This document shows positions 42,869 through 51,926 of a stretch of 64,000 bases of DNA, piece after piece (position 1 is the stretch's first letter; each line of letters opens with the position of its first letter). The stretch covers positions 1 through 64,000 of the forward strand of contig NZ_JAGMUL010000198.1 in the NCBI RefSeq assembly GCF_019049285.1, written 5' to 3'. This DNA is from Streptomyces sp. AC550_RSS872. GTDB taxonomy: Bacteria > Actinomycetota > Actinomycetes > Streptomycetales > Streptomycetaceae. Position numbers and translations under genes: made by a program. The notes below the pieces were generated by a model, which was not told the DNA's origin, searched no databases, and saw only the letters and a list, made by a program, of their open reading frames with translations.

Positions 42869-44029
42869 TCAGCTCACCTGCACCTCCAGAATCCGGTCGT
42901 CCCCGCCCTTCGGGTCGCCCCGCCCGTCGGTGTTGCTCGTCGTCACCCACAGCTTGTCGCCGCCGGCCGCGACGACCGTCCGCAGCCGGCCGTACTCGCC
43001 CTCCAGGAAGGCCTGCGGGTCCGCCGACGCCTCTGTGCCGTTCAGAGGGACCCGCCACAGACGCTGGCCCTTCAGGCCCGCCATCCAGACACACCCCTCG
43101 GCATGGGCGATGCCGCTGGGGGAGGCGTCGTCCGTGCCCCACTGGGCCAGCGGGTTGTGGTACTTGGCGTCGTCGGACCTGCCCTCCACCTCGGGCCAGC
43201 CGTAGTTGTCGCCCGGCTTGATCGCGTTCAGCTCGTCCCAGGTGTCCTGGCCGAACTCCGCGGCGAACAGGCGCTGTTCGGAGTCCCAGGTCAGGCCCTG
43301 GACATTGCGGTGGCCGTACGAGTACACGGGGGAGTCGGTGAAGGCGTTGCCCGGAGCCGGTTCGCCCTCCGGCGTCAGGCGGAGGATCTTGCCGCCCAGG
43401 GACTCCTTGTCCTGGGACAGGCCCGTGTCACCGCTTTCGCCCGTGCCCGCGTACAGCATCTTGTCCGGGCCGAACGCGATCCGGCCGCCGTTGTGGATGA
43501 AGCCCTTGGGGATGCCCTTGAGGATGGTGTCGGGTGCGCCCAGCTGCTCGCCGCTCGGCTTCTGCTCGTCGTACAGCATGCGGACGATGCGGTTGTCCGA
43601 GGCCGAGGTGAAGTACGCGTAGACCATGCGGTCCGAGGCGTAGTCCGGCGACAGCGCCAGGCCCATGAGGCCGCCCTCACCCGCCGGCGACACCCCCGGC
43701 ACCTCGCCCAGCTCGGTCTTCTTGCCGGTCTCCCCGTCGATCCGGGTGATCGTGGCGTCGTCGCGGGAGGACACGAGCAGATCGCCGCCGGGGAGCGGGG
43801 CCAAGCCCCAAGGGGTGGCCAGTCCCTCGGCGACCGTACGCACCACCTTCACGGACCCCTGCGCCGGCGGCGTCTCCTCGGCGGCCCGCCCAGTGGGCGA
43901 CGCCCCCTTGTCACTGCTCGACGCCGCGGCCCCGCCGCCACCCGGCGATCCCCCGTCGTCGGAGGAACAACCGGCCGTCAGCACAAGTACGGCCGCGGCC
44001 ATTACGGCCGTCACAACTCGACGTGGCAC
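42869..44029 (-). CDS. PQQ-dependent sugar dehydrogenase-like lipoprotein
   Basis: 386 residues. Signal with lipobox LTAGC lipidates Cys21, then a Ser/Gly-rich linker and a six-bladed beta-propeller of the GSDH/soluble glucose dehydrogenase family: NPWGLAP-type TPWGLAPLPGGDLLVS, GEGGLMGLALSPDY, FIHNGGRIAFGPD, YSYGHRNVQGLTWD and EFGQDTWDELN. Such proteins oxidise sugars with PQQ, but many actinobacterial members lack a demonstrated cofactor. The second GTG at 44029 is preferred because GAAGGGA lies eight bases upstream; the first GTG (44035) is too close. Confidence 0.9.
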   Translation of the reverse strand: MPRRVVTAVMAAAVLVLTAGCSSDDGGSPGGGGAAASSSDKGASPTGRAAEETPPAQGSVKVVRTVAEGLATPWGLAPLPGGDLLVSSRDDATITRIDGETGKKTELGEVPGVSPAGEGGLMGLALSPDYASDRMVYAYFTSASDNRIVRMLYDEQKPSGEQLGAPDTILKGIPKGFIHNGGRIAFGPDKMLYAGTGESGDTGLSQDKESLGGKILRLTPEGEPAPGNAFTDSPVYSYGHRNVQGLTWDSEQRLFAAEFGQDTWDELNAIKPGDNYGWPEVEGRSDDAKYHNPLAQWGTDDASPSGIAHAEGCVWMAGLKGQRLWRVPLNGTEASADPQAFLEGEYGRLRTVVAAGGDKLWVTTSNTDGRGDPKGGDDRILEVQVS

Positions 44030-44137
44030 GATCACGGTCCCTTCGACGCGGCAGTTTCTACTTTTCTTACACCGCTCGAGCCTCACAGGTTCCCGATCCA
44101 CGAATCGTGAATCACCCCGCCCGGCGACCGCGCGACG

Positions 44138-45136
44138 TCAGTCCCAGGACCCCAGCGCCCCCGGCAGCTCCGCCACCTCGGCCAGGTCCTCTGTCGTCAG
44201 CCGGAGGCTTGCGGCTGTCGCGTTCTCGGTGATCCAACGTTCCTGTTTGGTGCCGGGGAGCGCGATCACGTGCCGACCCTGGGACAGCACCCAGGCCAGC
44301 GCGATCTGGGCCGGGGTGGTCTCGGTGCCGTGGCGGGCCGCGATGCGGCGCAGGCCGGCGACTATGGGCTGGTTGGCTGCCATCATCTCCGCGGTGAAGC
44401 GGGGGTGCCGGGCGCGGACGTCGTCCGGTTCGAAGCCCTGGCCGGGAGTGAGTGTGCCGGTCAGGAAGCCGTTGCCCAGCGGCATCGCCGCGAGGAAGCC
44501 CACGCCGCGTGCCTCGCACCACGGCAGGAGGGCCTCCAGGGCGTCGGGCGACCACACCGACAACTCGGCCTGTACGGCGCTCACCGGGAAGACCTGCTGC
44601 ACGCGGTGCAGTTGGCGGATCGTCGCGTCGTACAGACGGGTCCCGGAGCGGCGGCCGCCTCGAGCGCCCACGGCGCAGAACCCCAACGCCCGTACTTTTC
44701 CGGCCTGGACGAGCTCCGCCATCGCGCCCCACGTCTCCTCGACGGGAACCTCGGGGTCCGCGCGGTGCAGTTGGTAGAGGTCGATCACGTCCGTCTGGAG
44801 GCGGCGCAGAGAGGCGTCGCAGGCCCGCTTCACATAGCCGGGGCGGCCGTTGGCCACGATGTGCTGCTCGCCCACCAGCAGGCCGACCTTGGTCGACACG
44901 AACGCGTCCTGGCGGCGCTCCTTCAACACCCGCCCCACCAGCAGCTCGTTGGTGAACGGGCCGTACATGTCGGCCGTGTCCAGCAGCGTCGAGCCCAGGT
45001 CGAGCGCCCGGTGCACCGCCCTGACCGACTCCTCGCCCCGCTGCCGCGACGAGCTGTACGCCCAGCTCATCGGCATGCACCCGAGCCCGACGGCTCCCAC
45101 CGCGAGTGCCGCCGCGCCGATCGTCCTGCGCTCCAC
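44138..45136 (-). CDS. Aldo/keto reductase
   Basis: 332 residues from GTG giving VERRTIGAAALAVGAV. AKR catalytic tetrad is visible: Asp/Tyr in LLDTADMYG, Lys in FVSTKVGLL, His in DLYQLHRADPE. NADPH-binding end has GRHVIALPGTKQERWITEN. Substrate unknown. Upstream in-frame codons reach 45295 but have no homology-like content and are not counted. Divergent from a 2-hydroxyacid dehydrogenase. Confidence 0.93.
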   Translation of the reverse strand: MERRTIGAAALAVGAVGLGCMPMSWAYSSSRQRGEESVRAVHRALDLGSTLLDTADMYGPFTNELLVGRVLKERRQDAFVSTKVGLLVGEQHIVANGRPGYVKRACDASLRRLQTDVIDLYQLHRADPEVPVEETWGAMAELVQAGKVRALGFCAVGARGGRRSGTRLYDATIRQLHRVQQVFPVSAVQAELSVWSPDALEALLPWCEARGVGFLAAMPLGNGFLTGTLTPGQGFEPDDVRARHPRFTAEMMAANQPIVAGLRRIAARHGTETTPAQIALAWVLSQGRHVIALPGTKQERWITENATAASLRLTTEDLAEVAELPGALGSWD

Positions 45137-45331
45137 CTGGCCGTAACCCTCCCTCTTCCGGCACCCCAACCTAACCTCTGCACACCTGTTCGCCTGACCG
45201 AGGGCTCCCCGGCGGAGCATGTCGGCGTCGCGGGGTCTGGCACGCCCATCTGCCGCGTTGCCGCACGCGCAGACCCTGCTCACCTGCGCCGACAAGGAAC
45301 CGTTGCTCGAAGCCGACCTGGTCCGCCGGGG

Positions 45332-45347
45332 GAGGCCCTAGCCTCCT
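45332..45347 (+). promoter_or_regulatory. Hairpin/-10-like sequence just before the 2-hydroxyacid dehydrogenase
   Basis: GGAGGC-CCTA-GCCTCC is a perfect palindrome whose centre contains TAGCCT (45339-45344), a good -10 match 7 bp before the ATG. Either a leaderless promoter or a start-masking hairpin is possible. Confidence 0.4.
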
Positions 45348-45351
45348 GACC

Positions 45352-46302
45352 ATGACTGCTGACGTGTGGCTCCCCATCCCGCCGGACGAGATCGAAGGCC
45401 TCCCCGAGGGCCCCGCATACCGCTTCTGGAACGGTGCCGAGGACTTTCCCGCGGACCCGGCCGCCTGCGCCTTCTACGTCGTCCCGTACATGAAGCCGCC
45501 CGCGCTCGGGCAGCGTCCCCTGCCGGAGATGACCCGGGTGGAGGTGGTCCAGACGCTCTCCGCCGGCATCGACCACGTCGAGCCGGGCCTGAAGCACCTT
45601 CGGCCCGGCGTGCGGCTGTGCAACGCGCGCGGGGTGCACGAGGCGAGCACCGGTGAGCTCACGCTCACGCTGATCCTCGCCTCGCTGCGCGGTATCCCCG
45701 ATTTCGTGCGAGCCCAGGACAAGGGGGAGTGGCTAGGCGGATTCCGGCCGGCGCTGGCGGACAAGAACGTCCTCATCGTGGGATACGGCTCGATCGGCGC
45801 CGCCATCGAGGACCGGCTCGCACCCTTTGAACTCGCGCGGGTGGCACGCGTCGCGCGCTCTGAGCGCACCACGGCGCGCGGCGAAGTGCATCCGCTCACC
45901 GAACTGCCCGCCCTCCTCCCGGAAGCGGACGTCGTGATCGTCTCCACGCCCCTGACGGAGACCACCCGCCACCTGGTCGACGCCGACTTCCTCGCCCGCA
46001 TGAAGGACGGCGCGCTGCTGGTCAACGTCGCCCGCGGACCCGTCGTGGACACCAAGGCGCTGCTGGCCGAGCTGGAGGCCGGGCGCCTCACCGCCGCCCT
46101 GGACGTCACCGACCCCGAACCACTGCCCCGCGACCACGCCCTGTGGCGTGCGCCGGGCGTGCTGATCAGCCCGCACGTGGGCGGGCCGACCTCCGCGTTC
46201 CTGCCCCGCGCCAAGCGGCTGCTGGTGGACCAGTTGACGCGGTTCGTGAACCGCGAGCCCCTGCGCAACGTGATCCTTACGACGGGCGCGACACGCGCGT
46301 GA
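45352..46302 (+). CDS. D-isomer-specific 2-hydroxyacid dehydrogenase
   Basis: 316 residues. NAD-binding motif VGYGSIGAAIEDRL, catalytic Arg region VNVARGPVVDTKALL, Glu in DVTDPEPLPRDH and His in LISPHVGGP. N-terminal substrate domain has QTLSAGIDHVEPGL. Reduces or oxidises a 2-keto/2-hydroxyacid; substrate not deducible. Starts MTADVWLPIPPDE. Divergent from the aldo/keto reductase. Confidence 0.95.
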   Translation: MTADVWLPIPPDEIEGLPEGPAYRFWNGAEDFPADPAACAFYVVPYMKPPALGQRPLPEMTRVEVVQTLSAGIDHVEPGLKHLRPGVRLCNARGVHEASTGELTLTLILASLRGIPDFVRAQDKGEWLGGFRPALADKNVLIVGYGSIGAAIEDRLAPFELARVARVARSERTTARGEVHPLTELPALLPEADVVIVSTPLTETTRHLVDADFLARMKDGALLVNVARGPVVDTKALLAELEAGRLTAALDVTDPEPLPRDHALWRAPGVLISPHVGGPTSAFLPRAKRLLVDQLTRFVNREPLRNVILTTGATRA

Positions 46303-46442
46303 CGTTCATCGACTGAGCGTCGAGCGCGCCTCGCGCACGCCGCGAGCAACAGACCGGAAATCCGCTTCGAGTACCGTCCGCAACCCCCCGGAAGCGGTCC
46401 GTACTCGCATATGCGCTGGTCGTCACGGAGCGTAGAGGTGCT
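46303..46442 (+). promoter_or_regulatory. cdgE upstream region with interleaved inverted repeats
   Basis: CGAGTAC (46368-46374)/GTACTCG (46401-46407) with inner CCGC/GCGG forms one hairpin; CCGCTTC (46362-46368)/GAAGCGG (46391-46397) forms another, and both use GCGG at 46394-46397, so they are mutually exclusive. TCACGGAGCGTAG (46423-46435) resembles a BldD half-palindrome with two mismatches to the consensus. Confidence 0.45.
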
Positions 46443-49400
46443 ATGTCCCTGAGTGACGAGACTGGTGTATCGTCCCGACAGGGGCTGCGCCGCGCACTGT
46501 TCGGCGCCGGGGATGGACATTTCAGATTTGTGAGGGGGGCGACGGGCGATGCACGGCCTATGGACGAGCGATCCGACGCGGCGGGGCCGTCGACGGCGAC
46601 CCTGGCGAACGGCCGCGCGCAGGCGCGGCCGCCACGGCACTCCCAGCTGCCGTCACACTCACCACCACCGCGGACACAGTGCCCGCGGGCGGCATGCGCG
46701 CCCAGCGCACCGGGACCCTCGGGACCCGCGAGCGGTGCGGACCGGGAGGACCCGGTGAGCTCGCCGACGCCCTCCACGAGCACGCTCGACGCAGGGCTGC
46801 GGGTACAGCCTTCGTCGGCGGCGACACTGCCCCGCCCCTCGTTCGGGGGCGGCACGGGATTCGTCCCGCAACTCGTTCTGGCCGTGGTGTGCGCGGGATA
46901 CGCCCTCGGTTCCGCGCTCGGCTGGGGTTCGGACCAAGTCGCGCTGATCATGGGCGACTTCGGGCTGGCGGCCGCGGCCGGCGTCGCCGCCGTCTCCTGC
47001 TTCCACTACGCCCGTAGCCGCCGTATCCGCTTTCGACCCGCCTGGCTGCTGTTCGCCCTCTCCTCCGCGATGGCGGCTCTGGGAAACCTGGTCTGGGGGT
47101 GGTACGAGGTCGTTCTCCACAGGCCCGTGCCCAGCCCGTCCTACGCCGACGGGTTCTTCCTGTGCTTTGCGCCGCCCGCCATCGTGGGACTCCTGGTGCT
47201 CGCCAAGCGTCCGGTGACGAAGGCAGGCTGGGTCTGCCTCGGCCTGGACGCCTGGCTCATCGGCGGCTCGCTGCTGACGCTGGCCTGGAGCCTGGCCCTC
47301 GCCCAGGCGGCCAAGATCGACTCCAGCGGCGGCGAGAGCGTGGCGCACACCGCGCTCTCACTCGCCTACCCACTGCTCGACATCGCCCTGGTCAGCATGG
47401 TGCTCGCGCTGCACTTCCGTCGCTCCTCGGCGAACCGCACCGCGGTCAACACCGCGATCGGCGCACTCGCCCTGACCGTGATGTGCGACGCCCTGTTCAC
47501 CTCGCCGCTGCTGCACAACAGCTACCGCTCCGGCCAGTTGCTCGACGCGGGCTGGTTCGCCGGCTCGCTGCTCCTGGCGTACGCCCCGTGGGCCGCGCCG
47601 AGAAACGCGGACGGCGAACGGCACGACGGGGCCGGGCACACGCGTGTGGTGCACGAGCACGTGCCCGGACAGCGCGGCGCAAGCCACCACCACACGCCGC
47701 CCGCTCAGGGGGGTGATCACACCCGGTACCCGGTCACCAGGCCGATCGCCGGCTCCCTGGCCGCGCTCACGCCGTACCTCGCCGCCGCCGTCTGCACCCT
47801 GGGGATCCTCTACAACGTCCTCAACGGCCGCAGCGTCGACCGCGTGGTGCTCATCACCGGCGGCACGGTCGTGCTCGCCCTCGTGATGCGCCAGGGCATC
47901 ATGCTGCTCGACAACATCACCCTCACCCAGGAACTGGCGCAGAAGGAGAACCACTTCCGCTCCCTGGTGCAGGGCTCCAGCGACGTCATCATGATCGCCG
48001 CACCCAGCGGCATCCTCCGGTACGTCTCCCCGGCCGCCGCCGGGGTCTACGGCCGCTCCGCCGAGGAACTGGTGGGCACGGAACTGGCCAATCTCATCCA
48101 CCCGGAGGACCTGGGCTGCGTGGTGCACGAGGTGCGCCGCTTCCTCGCCGCCAGCCCACTTGAGGAACCCACTACGCGCATCGAATGCCGCTTCCGCTCC
48201 GGCGACGACGGCTGGCTCAACGTCGAATCGACCGTCAACCGGCACCACGGCGGCCTCATCTTCAACAGCCGGGACGTGACCGAAAGAGTGCGCCTCCAGG
48301 CGCAGCTCCAGCACAACGCCGAGCACGACCCGCTCACCGACCTGCCCAACCGCGCCCTGTTCACCAAGCGGGTCCAGCAGGCCCTGTCCGGCCGCCGCGC
48401 CTCCGACCGGGGCGTCGCCCTGCGCAACACGGCCGTGCTCTTCATCGACCTCGACGGCTTCAAGGGCGTCAACGACACCATCGGGCACCAGGCCGGGGAC
48501 GAGCTGCTGGTCCAGGCCGCCCGCAGACTCCAGGACGCCGTCCGGGGCGGGGACACCGCGTCCCGGCTCGGCGGCGACGAGTTCGCGGCCCTGATCGCCG
48601 GCGACGGCACCCGCGACCGCACCGCACGCGAGCGGCACATCCTGGAGCTCGCCGACCGCCTCAGAGTGACCCTGTCCCAGCCGTACCTCATCGACGGCAA
48701 CGATGTCCGTGTCAACGCCTCCATCGGCGTCGCCTTCGCCGAGCCGGGCCTCGGCGCGGGGGAGCTGCTGCGCAACGCCGACCTGGCGATGTACCGAGCC
48801 AAGGCGGGCGGCAAGGGCCGCGTCGAGCTGTACAAGCCGCAGATGCAGCAGGATGTCGTACGCAAGGCGGAGCTGGCCACGCGCCTGCGTGCCGCGCTGC
48901 ACGACGGTGAGTTCGCGCTGCTGCACCAGCCGGTGGTGTGCCTGGAGAACGGCCGGATCACGTCGGTCGTCACCCAGGCGCGCTGGCGGTCCTCGCAAGG
49001 GGTCCTGTTCACGCCCGCCGAGTTCCTACGGGTGGCCGAGGACAGCGACAAGACCGCCGAGCTGGGCCGCTGGATGCTTCAGGAGGCCGTGGAGCAGGCC
49101 GCCGAGCGCACCGCGACCGGGCTCGCCGTACCCGTGGCCGTACGGATGAGCGCGCGCCGGCTGCTCGACCGGTCGATGCCGCTCGGCTCGATCGAGACGC
49201 TGCTCACCCGGCACGGGCTGCCGCCCGGGTCGCTGATCATCGAGCTGTCCGACCTCGACCCCCGTGTCTCACTGGACGAGCTGGAGCGCCGGCTGAGCGG
49301 TCTGCGCCGACTCGGCGTCCGGATCGCCCTGGACGGCTTCGGCAGCGGATACGCGGCGATCACGGCCCTGCGGAGGCTCCCCGTCGACGTACTCAAACTC

Positions 49401-49700
49401 GACCGTGGTCTGGTCGAGGGGGTCGTCGAGTCCGCGCGGCTGCACAAGATCACCGGCGGGCTGCTGCGGATCGCCGGCGACCTCGGGCTACAGTCCGTGG
49501 CCGACGGCGTGGACCTGCCGGAACAGGTCGTCGCCCTGCGCGCGATGGGGTGCACGCACGGGCAGGGCATGGCGTTCTCCGGGCCCCTGGACGAGTACCG
49601 GCTGCGCCGGGCGATCGGTGCCGGCCGCTATCCGGTGCCGCACGGGGCGGAGGAGCCCGCGTTCGCGGCCTCGACGCCGACAGTGGTGCCCGGGAGGTGA
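46443..49700 (+). CDS. cdgE: Membrane PAS-GGDEF-EAL protein with eroded EAL, CdgE-like
   Basis: 1085 residues. A disordered N-terminus (1-135), about ten membrane helices (140-485), PAS (about 502-610, FRSLVQGSSDVIMI), GGDEF at 710-714 preceded by an RxxD I-site at 701-704, then an EAL-like domain. In the latter the catalytic Glu is Val843 (SVVTQARW), DDFG is DGFG, and EGVE is DGVD, so phosphodiesterase activity is unlikely; diguanylate cyclase activity with product inhibition is expected. Location before ilvB matches the S. coelicolor gene I recall as cdgE; the name is given with moderate certainty. ATG at 46443 has GAGGTG very close upstream; Met40 is an alternative. Confidence 0.85.
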   Translation: MSLSDETGVSSRQGLRRALFGAGDGHFRFVRGATGDARPMDERSDAAGPSTATLANGRAQARPPRHSQLPSHSPPPRTQCPRAACAPSAPGPSGPASGADREDPVSSPTPSTSTLDAGLRVQPSSAATLPRPSFGGGTGFVPQLVLAVVCAGYALGSALGWGSDQVALIMGDFGLAAAAGVAAVSCFHYARSRRIRFRPAWLLFALSSAMAALGNLVWGWYEVVLHRPVPSPSYADGFFLCFAPPAIVGLLVLAKRPVTKAGWVCLGLDAWLIGGSLLTLAWSLALAQAAKIDSSGGESVAHTALSLAYPLLDIALVSMVLALHFRRSSANRTAVNTAIGALALTVMCDALFTSPLLHNSYRSGQLLDAGWFAGSLLLAYAPWAAPRNADGERHDGAGHTRVVHEHVPGQRGASHHHTPPAQGGDHTRYPVTRPIAGSLAALTPYLAAAVCTLGILYNVLNGRSVDRVVLITGGTVVLALVMRQGIMLLDNITLTQELAQKENHFRSLVQGSSDVIMIAAPSGILRYVSPAAAGVYGRSAEELVGTELANLIHPEDLGCVVHEVRRFLAASPLEEPTTRIECRFRSGDDGWLNVESTVNRHHGGLIFNSRDVTERVRLQAQLQHNAEHDPLTDLPNRALFTKRVQQALSGRRASDRGVALRNTAVLFIDLDGFKGVNDTIGHQAGDELLVQAARRLQDAVRGGDTASRLGGDEFAALIAGDGTRDRTARERHILELADRLRVTLSQPYLIDGNDVRVNASIGVAFAEPGLGAGELLRNADLAMYRAKAGGKGRVELYKPQMQQDVVRKAELATRLRAALHDGEFALLHQPVVCLENGRITSVVTQARWRSSQGVLFTPAEFLRVAEDSDKTAELGRWMLQEAVEQAAERTATGLAVPVAVRMSARRLLDRSMPLGSIETLLTRHGLPPGSLIIELSDLDPRVSLDELERRLSGLRRLGVRIALDGFGSGYAAITALRRLPVDVLKLDRGLVEGVVESARLHKITGGLLRIAGDLGLQSVADGVDLPEQVVALRAMGCTHGQGMAFSGPLDEYRLRRAIGAGRYPVPHGAEEPAFAASTPTVVPGR

Positions 49701-49706
49701 GCGACC

Positions 49707-49811
49707 ATGGAAAGGAGCGGTTCCGGGGTGTACACCAGTGGTGTGCCCGCCGTTCCGGGAGGCGGAAGTGCCCTGCGTTCACATAATGAGACTCCCGTCC
49801 CACCTACTTGA
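49707..49811 (+). CDS. Candidate 34-residue peptide after cdgE
   Basis: ATG nine bases after GGGAGG (49692-49697, overlapping the cdgE stop). It encodes MERSGSGVYTSGVPAVPGGG and continues to a TGA that overlaps the TTGACA of the ilvB promoter. No known motif. It may be a real small protein, translationally coupled to cdgE, or chance. Confidence 0.35.
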   Translation: MERSGSGVYTSGVPAVPGGGSALRSHNETPVPPT

Positions 49812-49844
49812 CAGTGGGTGTGCGCCGGGGAGAGGGTCAGTGCC
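49808..49844 (+). promoter_or_regulatory. ilvBNC promoter
   Basis: TTGACA (49808-49813) is a perfect -35, followed after 18 bp by GAGGGT (49832-49837) as -10. Transcription should begin about 7 bases later, at or next to the ATG of the leader peptide (49845), which agrees with a leaderless leader transcript. Confidence 0.8.
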
Positions 49845-49886
49845 ATGCGCACCCGAATTCTCGTACTTGGAAAGCGCGTCGGCTGA
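49845..49886 (+). CDS. ilvBNC attenuation leader peptide (13 residues, leaderless)
   Basis: ATG CGC ... encodes MRTRILVLGKRVG and stops. The consecutive Ile-Leu-Val-Leu codons are the control codons for branched-chain amino acids. There is no ribosome-binding site, and the predicted transcription start is at the ATG, so the peptide is read from a leaderless end. Published work on S. coelicolor ilvBNC, as I remember it, reported exactly this kind of leader translation without a ribosome-binding site. Confidence 0.88.
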   Translation: MRTRILVLGKRVG

Positions 49887-49940
49887 AGCTGGTGACGTCC
49901 GGACAGGCCCGGAACTCCCAGCGACCCCACCCGGCGCGCT

Positions 49941-49977
49941 CCCCTCGCTTGCCTTTTGGCACGAGGGGTTTTTTGTT
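49941..49977 (+). terminator. ilvBNC attenuator terminator
   Basis: CCCCTCG (49941-49947)/CGAGGGG (49962-49968) extended by TGCC/GGCA around a TTTT loop, followed by TTTTTTGTT. It is a canonical factor-independent terminator placed 55 bases after the leader peptide stop and 78 bases before ilvB. Stalling at Ile/Leu/Val codons should favour an antiterminator made from the region 49887-49940. Confidence 0.92.
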
Positions 49978-50054
49978 GCACAGGCACCAGTCGTGCAGCA
50001 TCGAAACTCCGCTCAAACCTCGCAAAAACCCTCAGCATCGAGAAGAGAATGCCG

Positions 50055-51905
50055 ATGACCGAGCAGGCCACCGGGGCCCATAATCCGCAGCCGCGGCCCC
50101 GATCCGGAGGACACCAGTCCGCCCCCGAGCACGTCACGGGTGCGCAGTCCCTCATCCGTTCGCTCGAGGAGGTCGGCGCCGACACGGTATTCGGCATTCC
50201 CGGGGGCACCATCCTGCCGGCGTACGACCCGCTGATGGACTCCACGCGGGTGCGCCACGTGCTGGTCCGTCACGAGCAGGGCGCCGGCCACGCGGCCACC
50301 GGTTACGCGCAGGCCACCGGCAAGGTCGGGGTGTGCATGGCCACGTCCGGGCCGGGCGCCACCAACCTGGTCACGCCGATCGCGGACGCGCACATGGACT
50401 CGGTGCCGCTGGTCGCGATCACCGGGCAGGTCGTGTCCAAGGCGATCGGTACGGACGCCTTCCAGGAGGCGGACATCGTCGGCATCACGATGCCGATCAC
50501 GAAGCACAGCTTCCTGGTCACGAAGGCGGAGGACATCCCCCGGGCGATCGCGCAGGCGTTCCACATCGCCTCCACCGGCCGTCCGGGACCGGTTCTGGTC
50601 GACATCCCCAAGGACATCCTCCAGGCGAAGACCACCTTCTCCTGGCCGCCCGCCATGGACCTGCCCGGCTACCGGCCCGTCACCAAGCCGCACGCCAAGC
50701 AGATCCGCGAGGCCGCCAAGCTGATCACCGCCGCGAAGCGGCCGGTCCTGTACGTCGGCGGCGGTGTGATCAAGGCCGGTGCCACCGCCGAGCTGAAGGT
50801 CCTCGCCGAACTCACCGGAGCGCCCGTCACCACCACCCTGATGGCGCTCGGCGCATTCCCCGACGGCCACCCGCTGCACGTGGGAATGCCGGGCATGCAC
50901 GGTGCGGTCACCGCCGTCACCGCGCTACAGAAGGCCGACCTGATCGTCGCCCTCGGAGCCCGCTTCGACGACCGCGTCACCGGCAAGCTGGACAGCTTCG
51001 CCCCTTACGCCAAGATCGTCCACGCCGACATCGACCCGGCCGAGATCGGCAAGAACCGCGCCGCCGACGTGCCGATCGTCGGGGACGCCCGCGAAGTCAT
51101 CGCCGACCTGGTCCAGGCGGTCCAGAAGGAGCACGCCGAGGGCCACCAGGGCGACTACAGCGCCTGGTGGAAGGACCTCTCCCGCTGGCGCGAGACCTAC
51201 CCGCTCGGCTACGACCAGCCCGAGGACGGCTCGCTGTCCCCGCAGCAGGTCATCGAGCGCATCGGCCAACTCGCCCCGGAGGGCACGGTCTTCGCGGCGG
51301 GCGTCGGCCAGCACCAGATGTGGGCCGCGCACTTCATCCAGTACGACAGGCCCGCCACCTGGCTGAACTCCGGCGGCGCCGGAACCATGGGCTACGCGGT
51401 CCCGGCCGCGATGGGCGCCAAGGCCGGAGCCCCGGACAAGGCCGTCTGGGCGATCGACGGCGACGGCTGCTTCCAGATGACCAACCAGGAGCTCACCACC
51501 TGCGCCCTGAACAACATCCCGATCAAGGTCGCCATCATCAACAACGGCGCCCTCGGGATGGTCCGTCAGTGGCAGACCCTCTTCTACAACCAGCGCTACT
51601 CCAACACCGTGCTGCACAGCGGCCCGGAGGCGGACGGCAAGCAGCCGAGCGCCGGCACCCGCGTCCCCGACTTCGTGAAGCTGTCGGAGGCCATGGGCTG
51701 CTACGCGATCCGCTGCGAGCGGCCGGAGGACCTCGACAAGGTCATCGAAGAGGCGAACTCCATCAACGACCGCCCCGTCGTCATCGACTTCATCGTCCAC
51801 GAGGACGCCATGGTGTGGCCGATGGTCGCCGCCGGCACCTCCAACGACGAGATCATGGCCGCCCGGGACGTCCGCCCCGACTTCGGCGACAACGAAGACG
51901 ACTGA
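50055..51905 (+). CDS. ilvB: Acetolactate synthase large subunit
   Basis: 616 residues. First common enzyme of valine, leucine and isoleucine synthesis, TPP- and FAD-dependent. Catalytic Glu74 in VRHEQGAGHAA, TPP motif GDGCFQMTNQEL followed by IPIKVAIINN, and GIPGGTILPAYD near the start. An N-terminal extension of about 28 residues (PQPRPRSGGHQS) precedes the fold. The ATG at 50055 is seven bases after AGAAGAG and is preferred to the one at 50049. Expressed through the attenuator; ilvN follows after 21 bp. Confidence 0.97.
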   Translation: MTEQATGAHNPQPRPRSGGHQSAPEHVTGAQSLIRSLEEVGADTVFGIPGGTILPAYDPLMDSTRVRHVLVRHEQGAGHAATGYAQATGKVGVCMATSGPGATNLVTPIADAHMDSVPLVAITGQVVSKAIGTDAFQEADIVGITMPITKHSFLVTKAEDIPRAIAQAFHIASTGRPGPVLVDIPKDILQAKTTFSWPPAMDLPGYRPVTKPHAKQIREAAKLITAAKRPVLYVGGGVIKAGATAELKVLAELTGAPVTTTLMALGAFPDGHPLHVGMPGMHGAVTAVTALQKADLIVALGARFDDRVTGKLDSFAPYAKIVHADIDPAEIGKNRAADVPIVGDAREVIADLVQAVQKEHAEGHQGDYSAWWKDLSRWRETYPLGYDQPEDGSLSPQQVIERIGQLAPEGTVFAAGVGQHQMWAAHFIQYDRPATWLNSGGAGTMGYAVPAAMGAKAGAPDKAVWAIDGDGCFQMTNQELTTCALNNIPIKVAIINNGALGMVRQWQTLFYNQRYSNTVLHSGPEADGKQPSAGTRVPDFVKLSEAMGCYAIRCERPEDLDKVIEEANSINDRPVVIDFIVHEDAMVWPMVAAGTSNDEIMAARDVRPDFGDNEDD

Positions 51906-51926
51906 GCGAGAGAGACGTAAAAGATC

